From Myxococcales bacterium (GTDB taxonomy: Bacteria; Myxococcota_A; Polyangia; Haliangiales; Haliangiaceae): a stretch of DNA of 64,000 nucleotides. Within the stretch, counting starts at the first letter, position 1; every line of letters starts with the position of its first letter. The DNA lies in contig JADJGV010000037.1 of the NCBI GenBank assembly GCA_016707895.1, forward strand, positions 1 to 64,000. Reading direction: 5' to 3'. The notes below the pieces were generated by a model. It saw only the letters and a list, made by a program, of their open reading frames with translations. It was not told where the DNA came from and did not search any database. A program made the position numbers and the translations under genes. Shown here in pieces: positions 20,965 to 29,844 of the stretch.

Positions 20965-22416
20965 GTGGCGTGGGGCGTCGCGCTCGCGCTCGCGGCGCTG
21001 GCCGCCGGCGTGCGCGCCGAGTCGCGGCCACGCTACGGCCGCGCGGTGGTGGGCAGCGCGCTGGGCGAGCCCGGCAGCCTCGATCCGGTGGCGGCGCGCT
21101 CGGTGGCCGAGACCACGGTGGTCGGGCTGGTGTTCGACACGCTCTACCGGTTCGGCCCCGACGGCCGGATCGCGCCGCACCTGGCCACCGCGATGCCGGA
21201 GATCGTCGACGGCAAGGCCCGGGTGGTGATCCGCCCCGGCGTGCACTTCCACAACGGCGCCGCGCTGGGCGCGGCCGACGTCGCCGCGTCCTTGGCCCGG
21301 GCCAAGGCCAGCGCCTCGGCCGGGTGGCTCCTGGCCGCGGTCGACGACGTCGCGGTCGACGGCGACGCGGTGGTGCTGGGCACGACGCGCAAGGACCTGG
21401 CCGCGATCCTGGCGGCGCCGGCGACCGCGATCACGCCCAAGGGCGCCGCGCCGCGGGCTGGCCAGCCGATCGGCTCGGGCCCGTTCCGGGTGGCGCGGGT
21501 GGCCCGCGATCGCCTCGAGCTCGAGGCCTACGCCGAGCACCACGGCGGCCGGCCCTACCTGGATCGGGTGACGCTGCGCTGGTTCACCAGCGCCGACGGC
21601 GAGGCCCGGCTGTACGAGACCGGCGGCGCCGACTGGTCGGTGCACGGCGCGACCGTGTTCGCCAGCGGCGCGCCCAAGCACCCGACCGTGCAGCTCGACG
21701 GGCCGGCGACGATCCTGGTGTACCTGGGCTTCGGCAAGGCCCACGCCGCGATCACCGACAACCGCGACTTCCGGATCGCCCTCGACGCGGCGATCGCCCG
21801 CGGCGGGCTCGACGGCATCGGCGCCGGCGAGCGCACCGTGCCCACCCGCGATCCGGTGCCGGCCGAGCTGGGCGGCCCCGAGCTGACCGACGCCCAGACC
21901 GGCGCGCAGCTGGCCGACGCCCAGGCCGCGCTGGCCGCCGCCGCCGCCGCGGTGCCGGCGCTGGCCCCGGCGGCGATCGGCAAGACCACGCTCGAGATCC
22001 TGGTCGACGCGTCGCGGCCCGACGATCGCGAGGTCGCCGAGCGGGTGGTCAACGCGCTCGACAAGCTCGGCCTGGCCGCGACGATCGCCGCGGTCGCCGC
22101 GCCCGAGCTGGCGCGCCGGGTCGAGGCCGGCACCTGCGATCTGTACGTCGGCCAGCTGGCGGCGACGGTGACCACCCCGGCGCTGCTGTTCGCGGCCGCC
22201 TACGCCGCCGGCGGCGAGCGCGCGGTGGCCGACAAGCTGGCCGCCGGCGGCACGATCGATCCGACCCGGGTGCGCGCGGCGTTCGGCAAGCGGCTGCCGA
22301 TCGTGCCGCTGCTCGATCGCGGCGTGCGGCTGCACGTGCGCAAGGACCTGCGCGGCGCGTGGTTCGACGCCGGCGCCCGGCTGGCGATCGCCGATCTGTT
22401 CCGGTGGGATCGCTGA
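20965..22416 (+). CDS. Peptide/nickel-type ABC transporter substrate-binding protein (SBP_bac_5)
   Basis: A 483-residue protein if it starts at GTG 20965; the signal region reads VAWGVALALAALAAGVRAES. The start is uncertain because no other start codon fits better in this frame. Family features: GEPGSLDPVAARSVAETTVVGLVFDTLYR near residues 35-63, LATAMPEI, the FHNGAALGAADVAASLARAK block and GSGPFRVARV, all typical of cluster C solute-binding proteins for oligopeptides. No permease or ATPase gene is adjacent; instead the stop overlaps the ATG of a histidine kinase (TGATG). That suggests the protein serves as a ligand sensor feeding the kinase, though this is inference. Confidence 0.88.
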   Translation: MAWGVALALAALAAGVRAESRPRYGRAVVGSALGEPGSLDPVAARSVAETTVVGLVFDTLYRFGPDGRIAPHLATAMPEIVDGKARVVIRPGVHFHNGAALGAADVAASLARAKASASAGWLLAAVDDVAVDGDAVVLGTTRKDLAAILAAPATAITPKGAAPRAGQPIGSGPFRVARVARDRLELEAYAEHHGGRPYLDRVTLRWFTSADGEARLYETGGADWSVHGATVFASGAPKHPTVQLDGPATILVYLGFGKAHAAITDNRDFRIALDAAIARGGLDGIGAGERTVPTRDPVPAELGGPELTDAQTGAQLADAQAALAAAAAAVPALAPAAIGKTTLEILVDASRPDDREVAERVVNALDKLGLAATIAAVAAPELARRVEAGTCDLYVGQLAATVTTPALLFAAAYAAGGERAVADKLAAGGTIDPTRVRAAFGKRLPIVPLLDRGVRLHVRKDLRGAWFDAGARLAIADLFRWDR

Positions 22417-24155
22417 TGCGCCTGCGCAACCGCTTCATGCTGTGGTTCGGCCTCGCGGCGCTGGTGCCGATCGCGGTGGCGGCGATGGTCACCCGCGAGG
22501 TGGTCGCGCGCAGCTACCGCGACGAGTACCAGCGCACCCGCGGCGCCGCCGAGCGCGCGGCCCGGGCCGAGGTCGAGCGGCTCGAGCAAGATCTCGCCGA
22601 GACCGCGACCGCGCTGGCCCGCCGCGAGGATCCGATCATCGGCACGCTCTTGCAGGATCTGGTCAAGGACGGCGTCGCGCTGCCGCCCGAGGCGCGGCGC
22701 CGGCTGCGCGAGCAGGCCGGCCCCGGCATGGCCGGCCGCGGCATCGACGTGCTGACCGTGGTCGGCCCCGACGATCAGATCCTGGCCGCGCCGCACAACC
22801 GCGGCGTGGTCGGCGATCCGGCGCCCGCGCTGCGCGCGCTGGCGGCGTCGGCCAAGGTGGTCTACCGCGAGGAGAAGATCATGGGCGCGCGGGCGATGCA
22901 GACCGTGCTGGTGGCCGAGACCGCGCGCATCGCCAAGGACGGGCCGTACACCGTCGTCGTCGCGGTCGGCCGCGCGATCGACGCCCGGCTGGTGACCGCG
23001 GTGCGCCGGGCCGGGCAGATCGACACCCGGATCGTCGCCGCCGACGGCCGCGAGCTGGCGGCGCCGGCCGAGGCCGGCTGGCAGACCCGCGGCGGCCAGC
23101 GGGTGCGGATCGCGCTGCCCGGCGAGGGCGCCACGGAGGCGGCGTGGATCGAGGTGCTGGTGCGCGACCGCGACCTGACGCGGCTGCAGCGCCAGGTGAC
23201 GCTGGTGGCCGCGGTGCTGGCGGTGCTGGCGCTGGGGCTGACCATGCTCCTGGGCGCGGTGGTGGCCCGGCGCATCACCGCCGGCCTCGACGATCTGGTG
23301 ACCGGCGCGCAGGCCGCGGCCAAGGGCGAGCTCGAGCACCGGGTGCCGGTGACGTCGACCGACGAGCTGGGCGAGGTGGCCGGCGCGATGAACCTGATGC
23401 TCGAGGACCTGCGCACCGCCGAGGAGCGGCTGGTGATCGCCGAGCGCATCGCGGCGTGGCAGGAGATCGCGCGCCGCCTGGCCCACGAGATCAAGAACCC
23501 GCTGACGCCGATCCAGATGGCGATGGACAACCTGCGCAAGACCTGGCGCAAGCAGCACCCGTCGTTCGGCGACATCCTCGAGGAGTCGACCGCGACCGTG
23601 CTCGAGGAGTCCGATCGGCTGCGGCGCATCGTCAGCGAGTTCTCGGACTTCGCGCGCATGCCCAAGGCCGATCCGCACCCGCTCGATCTCAGCGAGGCGG
23701 TGGGCGCGGCGCTGGCGCTGTACCAGGGGGAGACCCCGGTCGAGCGCCGGCTGGCCGCGGACCTGCCGCCGGTGGCCGCCGATCGCGGCCAGCTCACGCA
23801 GGTGGTGCTCAACCTGGTCGAGAACGCCCGCGACGCGATCGCCGGCAAGCCCGACGGCGCGATCGTCGTGACCACCAGGCGGGGCGACGCCGGCGATCGG
23901 ATCGAGCTGATCGTCGAGGACAACGGCCCGGGCGTCGCCGCCGAGCTGCGCGACAAGGTGTTCGCGCCGTACTTCACGACCAAGCACGGCCAGGGCGGCA
24001 CCGGCCTGGGCCTGGCGATCGTCCACCGGATCGTCAGCGATCACGGCGGGCGCATCGTGATCGGCGAGGCGCCGGCCGGCGGCGCCCGGTTCATGATCGA
24101 GCTGCCGCTCGAGCGCGGTCAGCCGCTGCTGGCGTCGCTGGTCAAGCGTCCTTGA
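22416..24155 (+). CDS. NtrY-like sensor histidine kinase
   Basis: A 579-residue membrane kinase starting at ATG 22416, overlapping the preceding stop. Helix 1 (MLWFGLAALVPIAVAAMV) near residues 8-28, a periplasmic sensor region of about 230 residues, helix 2 (LVAAVLAVLALGLTMLLGAVV) near 263-283, a HAMP linker, then HisKA with the phospho-acceptor in RLAHEIKNPLTPIQ (His about 357), and the HATPase domain: NLVENARDAI (N box), VEDNGPGV (G1), KVFAPYFTTKHGQGGTGLGLAIV (F and G2 boxes). HEIKNPLTPI is the NtrY/PilS signature. No response regulator is next to it. Its 3' end overlaps the convergent MXAN_5187-like gene by 14 bp. Confidence 0.95.
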   Translation: MRLRNRFMLWFGLAALVPIAVAAMVTREVVARSYRDEYQRTRGAAERAARAEVERLEQDLAETATALARREDPIIGTLLQDLVKDGVALPPEARRRLREQAGPGMAGRGIDVLTVVGPDDQILAAPHNRGVVGDPAPALRALAASAKVVYREEKIMGARAMQTVLVAETARIAKDGPYTVVVAVGRAIDARLVTAVRRAGQIDTRIVAADGRELAAPAEAGWQTRGGQRVRIALPGEGATEAAWIEVLVRDRDLTRLQRQVTLVAAVLAVLALGLTMLLGAVVARRITAGLDDLVTGAQAAAKGELEHRVPVTSTDELGEVAGAMNLMLEDLRTAEERLVIAERIAAWQEIARRLAHEIKNPLTPIQMAMDNLRKTWRKQHPSFGDILEESTATVLEESDRLRRIVSEFSDFARMPKADPHPLDLSEAVGAALALYQGETPVERRLAADLPPVAADRGQLTQVVLNLVENARDAIAGKPDGAIVVTTRRGDAGDRIELIVEDNGPGVAAELRDKVFAPYFTTKHGQGGTGLGLAIVHRIVSDHGGRIVIGEAPAGGARFMIELPLERGQPLLASLVKRP

Positions 24156-25869
24156 CCGGCGTGGCCTTGAGCGCGGCCTTGCCGTCCTTGACGTAGACCG
24201 AGAACCGCACGCCGACCGTGCCCGGCTTGGCCATGAGCTCGTCCTGGTTCTTGCGCAGCTTGTCGACGAACTTGGCGTAGGTCAGCCCGGCGGTCGGCTC
24301 GCCGCACTTGGCCTTGAGCGCGACGAACTCGTCGAACACCGAGCGGAAGTACGCCTCCTCGTCGGGCTCGGGCGGCGGCGGCGCCGGCACCCGGGCGCCG
24401 GCCAGGCTGGCCAGGATGTCGTCGTCGAGGTTCTTGGCCGGCGGCGGCGGCGTCGGCACCGCGGCGAACGGCGGCGGCGTCTTGGTGCGCGGCGTGGGCG
24501 GCGGCGTCGGGGCCGGCGGCGGCGTCGCGGGGCGCGCCGGCGGCGGGGTCGGGCGCGCCGGGGCCAGGTCCAGCTCGGGCGGCTTGACGCCGGGCGACGA
24601 GAACCGGAACTCGGCGGGCGGCGGCGCCGGGCGCGGCGGCGGCGCCGGCACGTCGATCGCGTCGAGCGAGCCGAACGAGCCGTCGGCCGGCCCCAGCAGC
24701 TGGTCGAGATCGCGGCGCGCGGCGCGGGCCTCGCGGGCCAGCTTGTCGATGTGGATGTTCACCGAGCGCGCCACCGAGCCGAGCCGGCCGCCGTGGCGCT
24801 CCTCGGGCAGGCGCTCGCCCTTGCCCTTGGCCAGCTCGACCGCGTCGGCGGCCAGCCGCCGCACCGGGCGGTCGTGCTCGAACACCATCAGCCCCAGGCC
24901 GATCGCCAGCGCGCCGACGAAGCCGAGCCCGAGCAGCACCCACGGGAAGTTGGCGAACGACAGGTCGTCCTTGCGCACCTGATCGAGGGTGCGGCCCAGG
25001 CCGGCCGGGGGCTGCTGCTCCAGGTACACCGCGAAGAACGCGTCGTCGTAGCGCGCCTCGCCGGGCAGCCGCGCCACCACCGCCGACAGCCGCTGCTTGC
25101 CCGAGGTGGCGATGAACGGCTGGCTCGACTTGCAGTCGGTGTCGAGGTCGGCCGGGCTGGCGGCCAGCTTGGCGTACTCGGTCAGCACCTCGCGATCGAG
25201 CACGGTGGCCGACGACGAGATCGCCAGGTCGCCCTTGACGTAGAAGCCGACGGTCGCGCCCAGCGGCTTCATCAGCTCCTCGGCGAACTGCTTGGACACC
25301 GCGTTGCCGACGACCACCGCGCCGACGTACGTCACCGGCGGATCGCGCTTGATCACCGGCGAGCCGGCCACCCGGTACAGCCGCTTGCCGACCTGCCACA
25401 GGTCGTCGCGCAGGTAGCCGGCCAGCGCGTCGTCGACCAGGAACCGCCCGGCGATCGTGTCGCCGTAGAGCGACTCGTCGACGCCGGCCGACCCGGCGCG
25501 GGCCAGCACCCGGCCCTTGCGATCGATCAGGATCGCGAAGTCGGGGCGGGTGCCCGAGACGCCGGCGATGGTCTGGGCCGCCAGCTCGCGGGCCGCCTTC
25601 GAGGTGGCCTCGTCGATCGTCTCGAGGCCGCCGGCGCGATCGAGCGCGGCGACCAGCTCGGCCTGGCGCGCGAACGCGCTGGCGACGTCGATCTGCACCC
25701 GGGCCGCGCTCTTGAGCTGGATGTTGACGACGTCGCACGCGACCACCAGCCGCTGGCGATCGTCGTCGGTGCGGGCCCGCTGCGCCGGGCGCGGCAAGAG
25801 CAGCGCGATCGTGAACGCGATCGCCGCGGCGGCGGCGAGGAGGAACAGCCAGATCTTCGACCAGAACAT
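24142..25869 (-). CDS. MXAN_5187-like membrane sensor protein
   Basis: A 575-residue protein. Helix 1 (IWLFLLAAAAAIAFTIALLL) near residues 6-26, a periplasmic Cache-like region to about 305 (RPDFAILIDRKGRVLARAG; YVGAVVVGNAVSKQFAEEL), helix 2 (WVLLGLGFVGALAIGLGLMVF) near 315-335, then a HAMP-like segment. A long Pro-rich linker (about 400-480) precedes a conserved C-terminal domain (YFRSVFDEFVALKAKCGEP; YAKFVDKLRKNQDELM) that resembles the MXAN_5187 C-terminal domain of myxobacteria. The family is of unknown function. A Shine-Dalgarno GAGGAG lies 6-11 nt before the ATG, and the upstream gene ends 14 bp away, so the two form an operon. Confidence 0.8.
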   Translation of the reverse strand: MFWSKIWLFLLAAAAAIAFTIALLLPRPAQRARTDDDRQRLVVACDVVNIQLKSAARVQIDVASAFARQAELVAALDRAGGLETIDEATSKAARELAAQTIAGVSGTRPDFAILIDRKGRVLARAGSAGVDESLYGDTIAGRFLVDDALAGYLRDDLWQVGKRLYRVAGSPVIKRDPPVTYVGAVVVGNAVSKQFAEELMKPLGATVGFYVKGDLAISSSATVLDREVLTEYAKLAASPADLDTDCKSSQPFIATSGKQRLSAVVARLPGEARYDDAFFAVYLEQQPPAGLGRTLDQVRKDDLSFANFPWVLLGLGFVGALAIGLGLMVFEHDRPVRRLAADAVELAKGKGERLPEERHGGRLGSVARSVNIHIDKLAREARAARRDLDQLLGPADGSFGSLDAIDVPAPPPRPAPPPAEFRFSSPGVKPPELDLAPARPTPPPARPATPPPAPTPPPTPRTKTPPPFAAVPTPPPPAKNLDDDILASLAGARVPAPPPPEPDEEAYFRSVFDEFVALKAKCGEPTAGLTYAKFVDKLRKNQDELMAKPGTVGVRFSVYVKDGKAALKATPVKDA

Positions 25870-25883
25870 CGGGGCTCCTCGGC

Positions 25884-26621
25884 CTACGGCTTGACCGGCA
25901 GGGCCGGCGGCAGCTTGATGGTGAGCTCGCTCTTCTTGGCGCCGATCGTCACCTTGTCGTCGGTGCGATCGATCCAGCCGGCGGCGGTGGGCGCGGCGGT
26001 GGCGCGGGCGAGGTTGCGCGGCGCGTAGAACACCCGCACCGTCCAGTCGCCGGCCGGCACGTCGGCGAACTCGAACTTGCCGGCGGCGTCGGGCAACGCG
26101 TAGAGCGCGCGGTCGACGATCAGCACCCGGCCGCGCAGGTGCGGGGTCGACTCGTCGACGACGTCGACCAGCCCCGCCGCGGTCGGCGTGAACGCGACGC
26201 GATCGGTGGGGTTGAGCGGCTTCTTGGGCAGGAGCTGCGGCTGGCCGTGGGCCACCAGCACCGGCGCCGCGCGGCCGGCGTTCTTGATCTCGATCGCGTC
26301 GCCCAGCCGCGCCGCCACCACCGGCCGCGCGAACGAGTCGCCGCGCAGCTCCCAGCTCAGCGTCGCCGGCTTGCCGGCCGGCGCCAGCTCGGGGTTGGCC
26401 GGCACCAGCACCACCACCATCGCGGGCAGCGGGTCGAGCGGGCGCACCGGCGCCAGCGGGTTGTCGATGCGCGGCAGGTAGCCACGCGGCAACACCGGCG
26501 GCGCGCCGACGTCGGGCGGCAGCTCGAGCTTGCCCGCCAGCGAGCCGGCATGGGCGGATGGCGCCGCGAGCGCCGACACGATCACCAGGGCAGCCGCGGT
26601 CAGCGGCAGGCGCAGCCTCAT
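25884..26621 (-). CDS. Exported beta-sandwich protein, cupredoxin/carboxypeptidase-regulatory-like
   Basis: A 245-residue secreted protein. The signal peptide MRLRLPLTAAALVIVSALAAPSAHA ends at residue 25. The mature part reads SLAGKLELPPDVGAPP, MVVVLVPANPEL, then a segment LGDAIEIKNAGRAAPVLVAHGQPQ that resembles the N-terminal beta strands of plastocyanin-like folds (without a full copper-ligand set), and a carboxypeptidase-regulatory-like strand set with GKFEFADVPAGDWTVRVFYAPR. TACGAT (minus strand 26630-26635) lies 8 nt before the ATG. It is the first gene of an operon with the MXAN_5187-like gene. Periplasmic; role unknown. Confidence 0.75.
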   Translation of the reverse strand: MRLRLPLTAAALVIVSALAAPSAHAGSLAGKLELPPDVGAPPVLPRGYLPRIDNPLAPVRPLDPLPAMVVVLVPANPELAPAGKPATLSWELRGDSFARPVVAARLGDAIEIKNAGRAAPVLVAHGQPQLLPKKPLNPTDRVAFTPTAAGLVDVVDESTPHLRGRVLIVDRALYALPDAAGKFEFADVPAGDWTVRVFYAPRNLARATAAPTAAGWIDRTDDKVTIGAKKSELTIKLPPALPVKP

Positions 26622-26655
26622 CGCCGCCGATCGTACGCGCCGCGTCGGTGCGCTA

Positions 26656-27213
26656 TCAAGGGCCGGCGGGGCCCGCGATCGCCAGGTGGGCGAACGCCGC
26701 CACCACCAGGGCGTGGTCGATGTCGCCCCGCCGGATCATCGCGTAGGCCTCGGCCAGCGACGCGGTGAAGGTGGTCACCACCTCGCCCTCGTCGAACTCG
26801 GGGTGGCCCGCCAGGGCGGCGCCGTCGGCCAGGTACATGTGCAGCCGGTTGTCCATGATCGCCGGGTTGGGCGACACCACGCCCAGCCGCAGCCAGCGCG
26901 CCGCCTGGTAGCCGGTCTCCTCGGCCAGCTCGCGCTGCGCGGCGATCAGCGGATCCTCGCCGGGATCGACCATGCCCCCGGGGATCTCGACGTGGACGGC
27001 GGCGGTGCCGTGGCGGTACTGGCGGATCAGCACGACCTCGCCAGCCGCCGTGCGCGCGATGACGTTGACCCAGTCGGGCGCGTGCAGCCCGACGAACTCG
27101 CGCTCGGCGCCGGTGTGCGGGTGGCTGGCGCGGATGCGCTGGCTCTGGAAGATGCGGTAGTCGTGGGCCGGGGCCCGCGCGATCTCGCGCCAGCGCAGCT
27201 CGTCGTCGGTCAT
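26656..27213 (-). CDS. Nudix hydrolase, ADP-ribose pyrophosphatase-like
   Basis: A 185-residue protein starting MTDDELRWREIARAPAHDYR at ATG 27213. The Nudix box GGMVDPGEDPLIAAQRELAEETGY (about residues 79-102) has all the conserved residues (G, E, REL, EE, G). Upstream are VVLIRQYRHGTAAVHVEIPGG, a typical ADP-sugar pyrophosphatase stretch. It likely hydrolyses ADP-ribose or a related nucleoside diphosphate derivative in the cytoplasm. Its ATG overlaps the stop codon of the NRDE gene (ATGA), so it is translated in one operon with that gene and the small protein at 27998. Confidence 0.93.
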   Translation of the reverse strand: MTDDELRWREIARAPAHDYRIFQSQRIRASHPHTGAEREFVGLHAPDWVNVIARTAAGEVVLIRQYRHGTAAVHVEIPGGMVDPGEDPLIAAQRELAEETGYQAARWLRLGVVSPNPAIMDNRLHMYLADGAALAGHPEFDEGEVVTTFTASLAEAYAMIRRGDIDHALVVAAFAHLAIAGPAGP

Positions 27214-27986
27214 CCGCCGAGGGTAGCAAAGCGCGGGCGGGCGTCGGTGAACGCGGTGGTGCAGGGCGGCCCGTCGGCCCACGCCAGCGCGGCGATCCCG
27301 CCCGGCACCAGCGCCGCCACCGTCGCGCTGCGCGTGCCGTAGGGGCCGGCGTGGACGCACACCGCCTGCAGCGGCCCCCACGCCTCGGGCGGCACCGGCA
27401 GCCCGGGCGCCAGCGGCGGCAGCTCGGCCGGCACCGCGTGATCGGCCAGCGCCGTCGGGGCGATCGCGGCGAAGCTGGCCAGGTCGTGGGCGCCGGCGAG
27501 CAGGCCGCGCAGCCGCGCCTGCTTGGGCTGGCCGGGCGCGTCGACCCGATCGTTGGCGAGCACCGTGAGCCCGGGCGGCAGCGCGCGGCGGGCGCGGCCG
27601 CCGTCGCGCCGCAGGTACGCCACCTCGACGCCGCTGGCGTCGCCGTAGACCAGGTTGCCGCTGGCGTACGCGCGCGGGTCGAGCGCGTCGACGAACGCCG
27701 CCATCGCCCGGCGATCGCCGGCGGCGAGCAGCCCGGTCACCCACGCGCCGCGCGAGCGCGGGGCGCGGCCGACGATCGGCTCGCGCTGGTTGGTCACCGC
27801 GGCGAACCGGCCGTCGACGCTGAACGCCAGCCACGAGCCGCCGAGCAGCTCGTCGCGCCCGCCGACGACGCCAGGGGCCAGCGCCACCGGCGCGCGCGCC
27901 GGCCGGGCGTGAAACTCGTCGCGGTTGGCCGCGATCGCCACCGGCGCGTCGGCCAGCACGTCGACCAGGATCGCGATCGTGCACAC
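27210..27986 (-). CDS. NRDE/TANGO2 family protein
   Basis: A 258-residue protein starting at GTG 27986: VCTIAILVDVLADAPVAIAANRDEFHARP. The NRDE signature is AANRDEF near residue 19-25. The Cys at position 2 is conserved and may act as an N-terminal nucleophile, as in Ntn hydrolase-like proteins. Further motifs: GGSWLAFSVDGRFAAVTNQRE and the C-terminal YGTRSATVAAL. The family (human TANGO2) has been linked to lipid or haem handling; bacterial function is unsettled. It lies between a small gene ending 11 bp upstream and the Nudix gene, to which it is coupled. Confidence 0.88.
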   Translation of the reverse strand: MCTIAILVDVLADAPVAIAANRDEFHARPARAPVALAPGVVGGRDELLGGSWLAFSVDGRFAAVTNQREPIVGRAPRSRGAWVTGLLAAGDRRAMAAFVDALDPRAYASGNLVYGDASGVEVAYLRRDGGRARRALPPGLTVLANDRVDAPGQPKQARLRGLLAGAHDLASFAAIAPTALADHAVPAELPPLAPGLPVPPEAWGPLQAVCVHAGPYGTRSATVAALVPGGIAALAWADGPPCTTAFTDARPRFATLGG

Positions 27987-27997
27987 CGCCGCGACCG

Positions 27998-28246
27998 CTA
28001 CAGCGACTCGGCGCGGACTTCCACCGTGAACTCGCCGGTGACCTTGGCCACCGCGGCCTTGCAGGCCTCGGCCCAGGCGGAGCAGGTGGCGTCGTCGACG
28101 CCCGGCCCGAGATCGACCCACACCTTGATGTGTGTGGCGTCGTCGCCCGACGGCCGCACCTTGAGCTCGCGCGCGGTGCGCTTGCTGGCATCGCTGAACG
28201 AGGTGACGAACCGCTCGACCGCGTCGGTCGCCTGGTTGATGTCCAT
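27998..28246 (-). CDS. Small conserved-looking protein of unknown function
   Basis: An 82-residue soluble protein MDINQATDAVERFVTSFSDA... with a helix, then KVRPSGDDATHIKVWVDLG, a helix with two Cys (CSAWAEACKAAVAK) and a strand EFTVEVRAESL. The alpha-beta pattern resembles a small single-domain fold, but I recognise no family. A TACACT box (minus strand 28253-28258) ends 6 nt before the ATG. It is the first gene of the operon with NRDE and Nudix. Its promoter is back to back with that of the 28276 gene. Confidence 0.65.
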   Translation of the reverse strand: MDINQATDAVERFVTSFSDASKRTARELKVRPSGDDATHIKVWVDLGPGVDDATCSAWAEACKAAVAKVTGEFTVEVRAESL

Positions 28247-28252
28247 GTGGCG

Positions 28253-28270
28253 AGTGTACCGCGGTACGAT
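28253..28270. promoter_or_regulatory. Back-to-back divergent -10 boxes
   Basis: AGTGTA (28253-28258, TACACT on the minus strand), CCGCGG, then TACGAT (28265-28270, plus strand). The minus box serves ATG 28246 (6 nt away) and the plus box GTG 28276 (5 nt away). Only 29 bp separate the two start codons, so neither mRNA has room for a leader and the two promoters must overlap. Confidence 0.6.
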
Positions 28271-28275
28271 GAGGC

Positions 28276-29823
28276 GTGGATCTCGCGCTCGACGATCAGC
28301 GGCGCTACCTGGCCGCGCTGGTCGCCGCCGCCGCGCCCGAGCCCGGGCTGCACCGCTGCCAGCTGGCGGCGCTGGCGCGCGAACAGGCGCTGGCGGCGGC
28401 GGCGCCCGACAGCGCGACCTATCGCCGCACCTCGGGCGACCTGTTCGAGACCGCCCGCGCCGCCTGGCTCGATCGCCTGGTGGCCCACGCGCGGGTGGCG
28501 ATCGAGCGCGACGATCCGTGGACCGCGACCGCCGCGCTGGTCGAGCTCGAGGCGGCGCTGGCGGCCTGCGATCACGGCGACTGGACCGCGTGCCTGACGG
28601 CCGGCTCGACGGCGGGGCAGCCGTGGCACGCGCGAGCGGCGAGCGCGAAGGCGGCGTTCGCCGGCCTCATCGCCGGGGCGACGCAGGCCGCGTGGGACGC
28701 GCGCCCGGGCAGCCAGGTCGAGGCGGCGGCGCTGATCGCCGCGAGCGTCGAGGCGCTGGGTGAGCTCGAGGCGCTGGCCGCGGGGACGATCGGCGCGCTC
28801 GTGCGCGCGCCCCGCCACCGGGCGGTGCTGCCGTGGACCGACGCGGGGCTCGACGCGCTGGCCGCGCTGCTCGCGCCGCACCTGCCAACGACACCGGGCG
28901 AGCCGCTCGCGGTCGAACCGGTCGCGGCGATCGGCGCGCGGATCGAGGCGCGCGTCGCGGGCTACCTGGCCGCGCTCCCCACCGCCGCGCCGGCGCCGGC
29001 GGCCAGCCACGAGCCCACGGTCGCCGAGGTGATCGCGCCGTACCGCGGGCTGCTCGAGCTGCCGGGCGACGCGCCCGCGCTGGCCGCGCTGCGCGCCGCG
29101 GCCCGCCGGATGATCGACGCGGCCGGGGGCGCCCGCAGCCCGCAGGCGCTGCTGGCGATCTGGACCGACGGCGGGCACCTGGTCGGGCTGAGCGCCGCGC
29201 CGGTGATCGCCGAGGCCGAGGCGGCGCTGGCGCGGCAGGCGGCGTGGCCCGATCCGCTGCGCGCCGCTGGCGCCCGGGCGCTGATCGCCGACGTCGCCGC
29301 CGCGCGCACCGGCACCGCGGTCGACGCCGCGTCGATGCACCACGGCGCGTGCGCGCTGATCGAGGCGACCTGGGCCCGCGCGCTCGCCGACGTGGCGCTG
29401 GCGCCGATGATGGCGGCGTGCGTCGCCGGATGGGATCCGACGGCCGCGTCGGGGATCGCCGCGGCCTGGCGGCTGGCCGGCGCGATCGCGGGCGTCGGCG
29501 GTGAGCTGGTCGGGACCCCGCTGGCGGCCCAGGTGATGGCGGCGATCGTCCATCACCGCCAGGCCAGCGATCTCGGCGCGTTCATGGGGGAGACCGGCCA
29601 CGCGATCGTGGGCGAAGCCCGGGCGTGGTTCGGGGTGGCCGGCGTCGACGCCCACGCGCCGGCGGTGGTCGCGGCCAGGTTGGTCGCGGCGTGGGGGTCA
29701 CGCGCGCCGCGGGCCGGCGCGACGGTGCGGCTGTGGGGCCAGGCGCTGGCGCTCGACGAGTTCGGCCCGGCGCTGCCGGTCCGGCCGCAGCCACCGGGAA
29801 GGTCCCGGCCGCCCGATCCGTAA
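28276..29823 (+). CDS. Large helical protein of unknown function upstream of spike/PAAR genes
   Basis: A 515-residue Ala-rich protein from GTG 28276 (VDLALDDQRRYLAALVAAA). It has no signal peptide or membrane helix that I can support. Scattered motifs are YRRTSGDLFETARAAWLDRL near residue 50 and EVIAPYRGLLELPGD near 252. It appears almost entirely alpha-helical, with several HEAT/TPR-like helical pairs. It ends just before the spike-like gene on the same strand (21 bp gap), so it may work with the spike/PAAR proteins, for example as an adaptor or cargo. That is inference; no family was recognised. Confidence 0.6.
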   Translation: MDLALDDQRRYLAALVAAAAPEPGLHRCQLAALAREQALAAAAPDSATYRRTSGDLFETARAAWLDRLVAHARVAIERDDPWTATAALVELEAALAACDHGDWTACLTAGSTAGQPWHARAASAKAAFAGLIAGATQAAWDARPGSQVEAAALIAASVEALGELEALAAGTIGALVRAPRHRAVLPWTDAGLDALAALLAPHLPTTPGEPLAVEPVAAIGARIEARVAGYLAALPTAAPAPAASHEPTVAEVIAPYRGLLELPGDAPALAALRAAARRMIDAAGGARSPQALLAIWTDGGHLVGLSAAPVIAEAEAALARQAAWPDPLRAAGARALIADVAAARTGTAVDAASMHHGACALIEATWARALADVALAPMMAACVAGWDPTAASGIAAAWRLAGAIAGVGGELVGTPLAAQVMAAIVHHRQASDLGAFMGETGHAIVGEARAWFGVAGVDAHAPAVVAARLVAAWGSRAPRAGATVRLWGQALALDEFGPALPVRPQPPGRSRPPDP

Positions 29824-29844
29824 GATATGGTAGCGTCACCCGAC

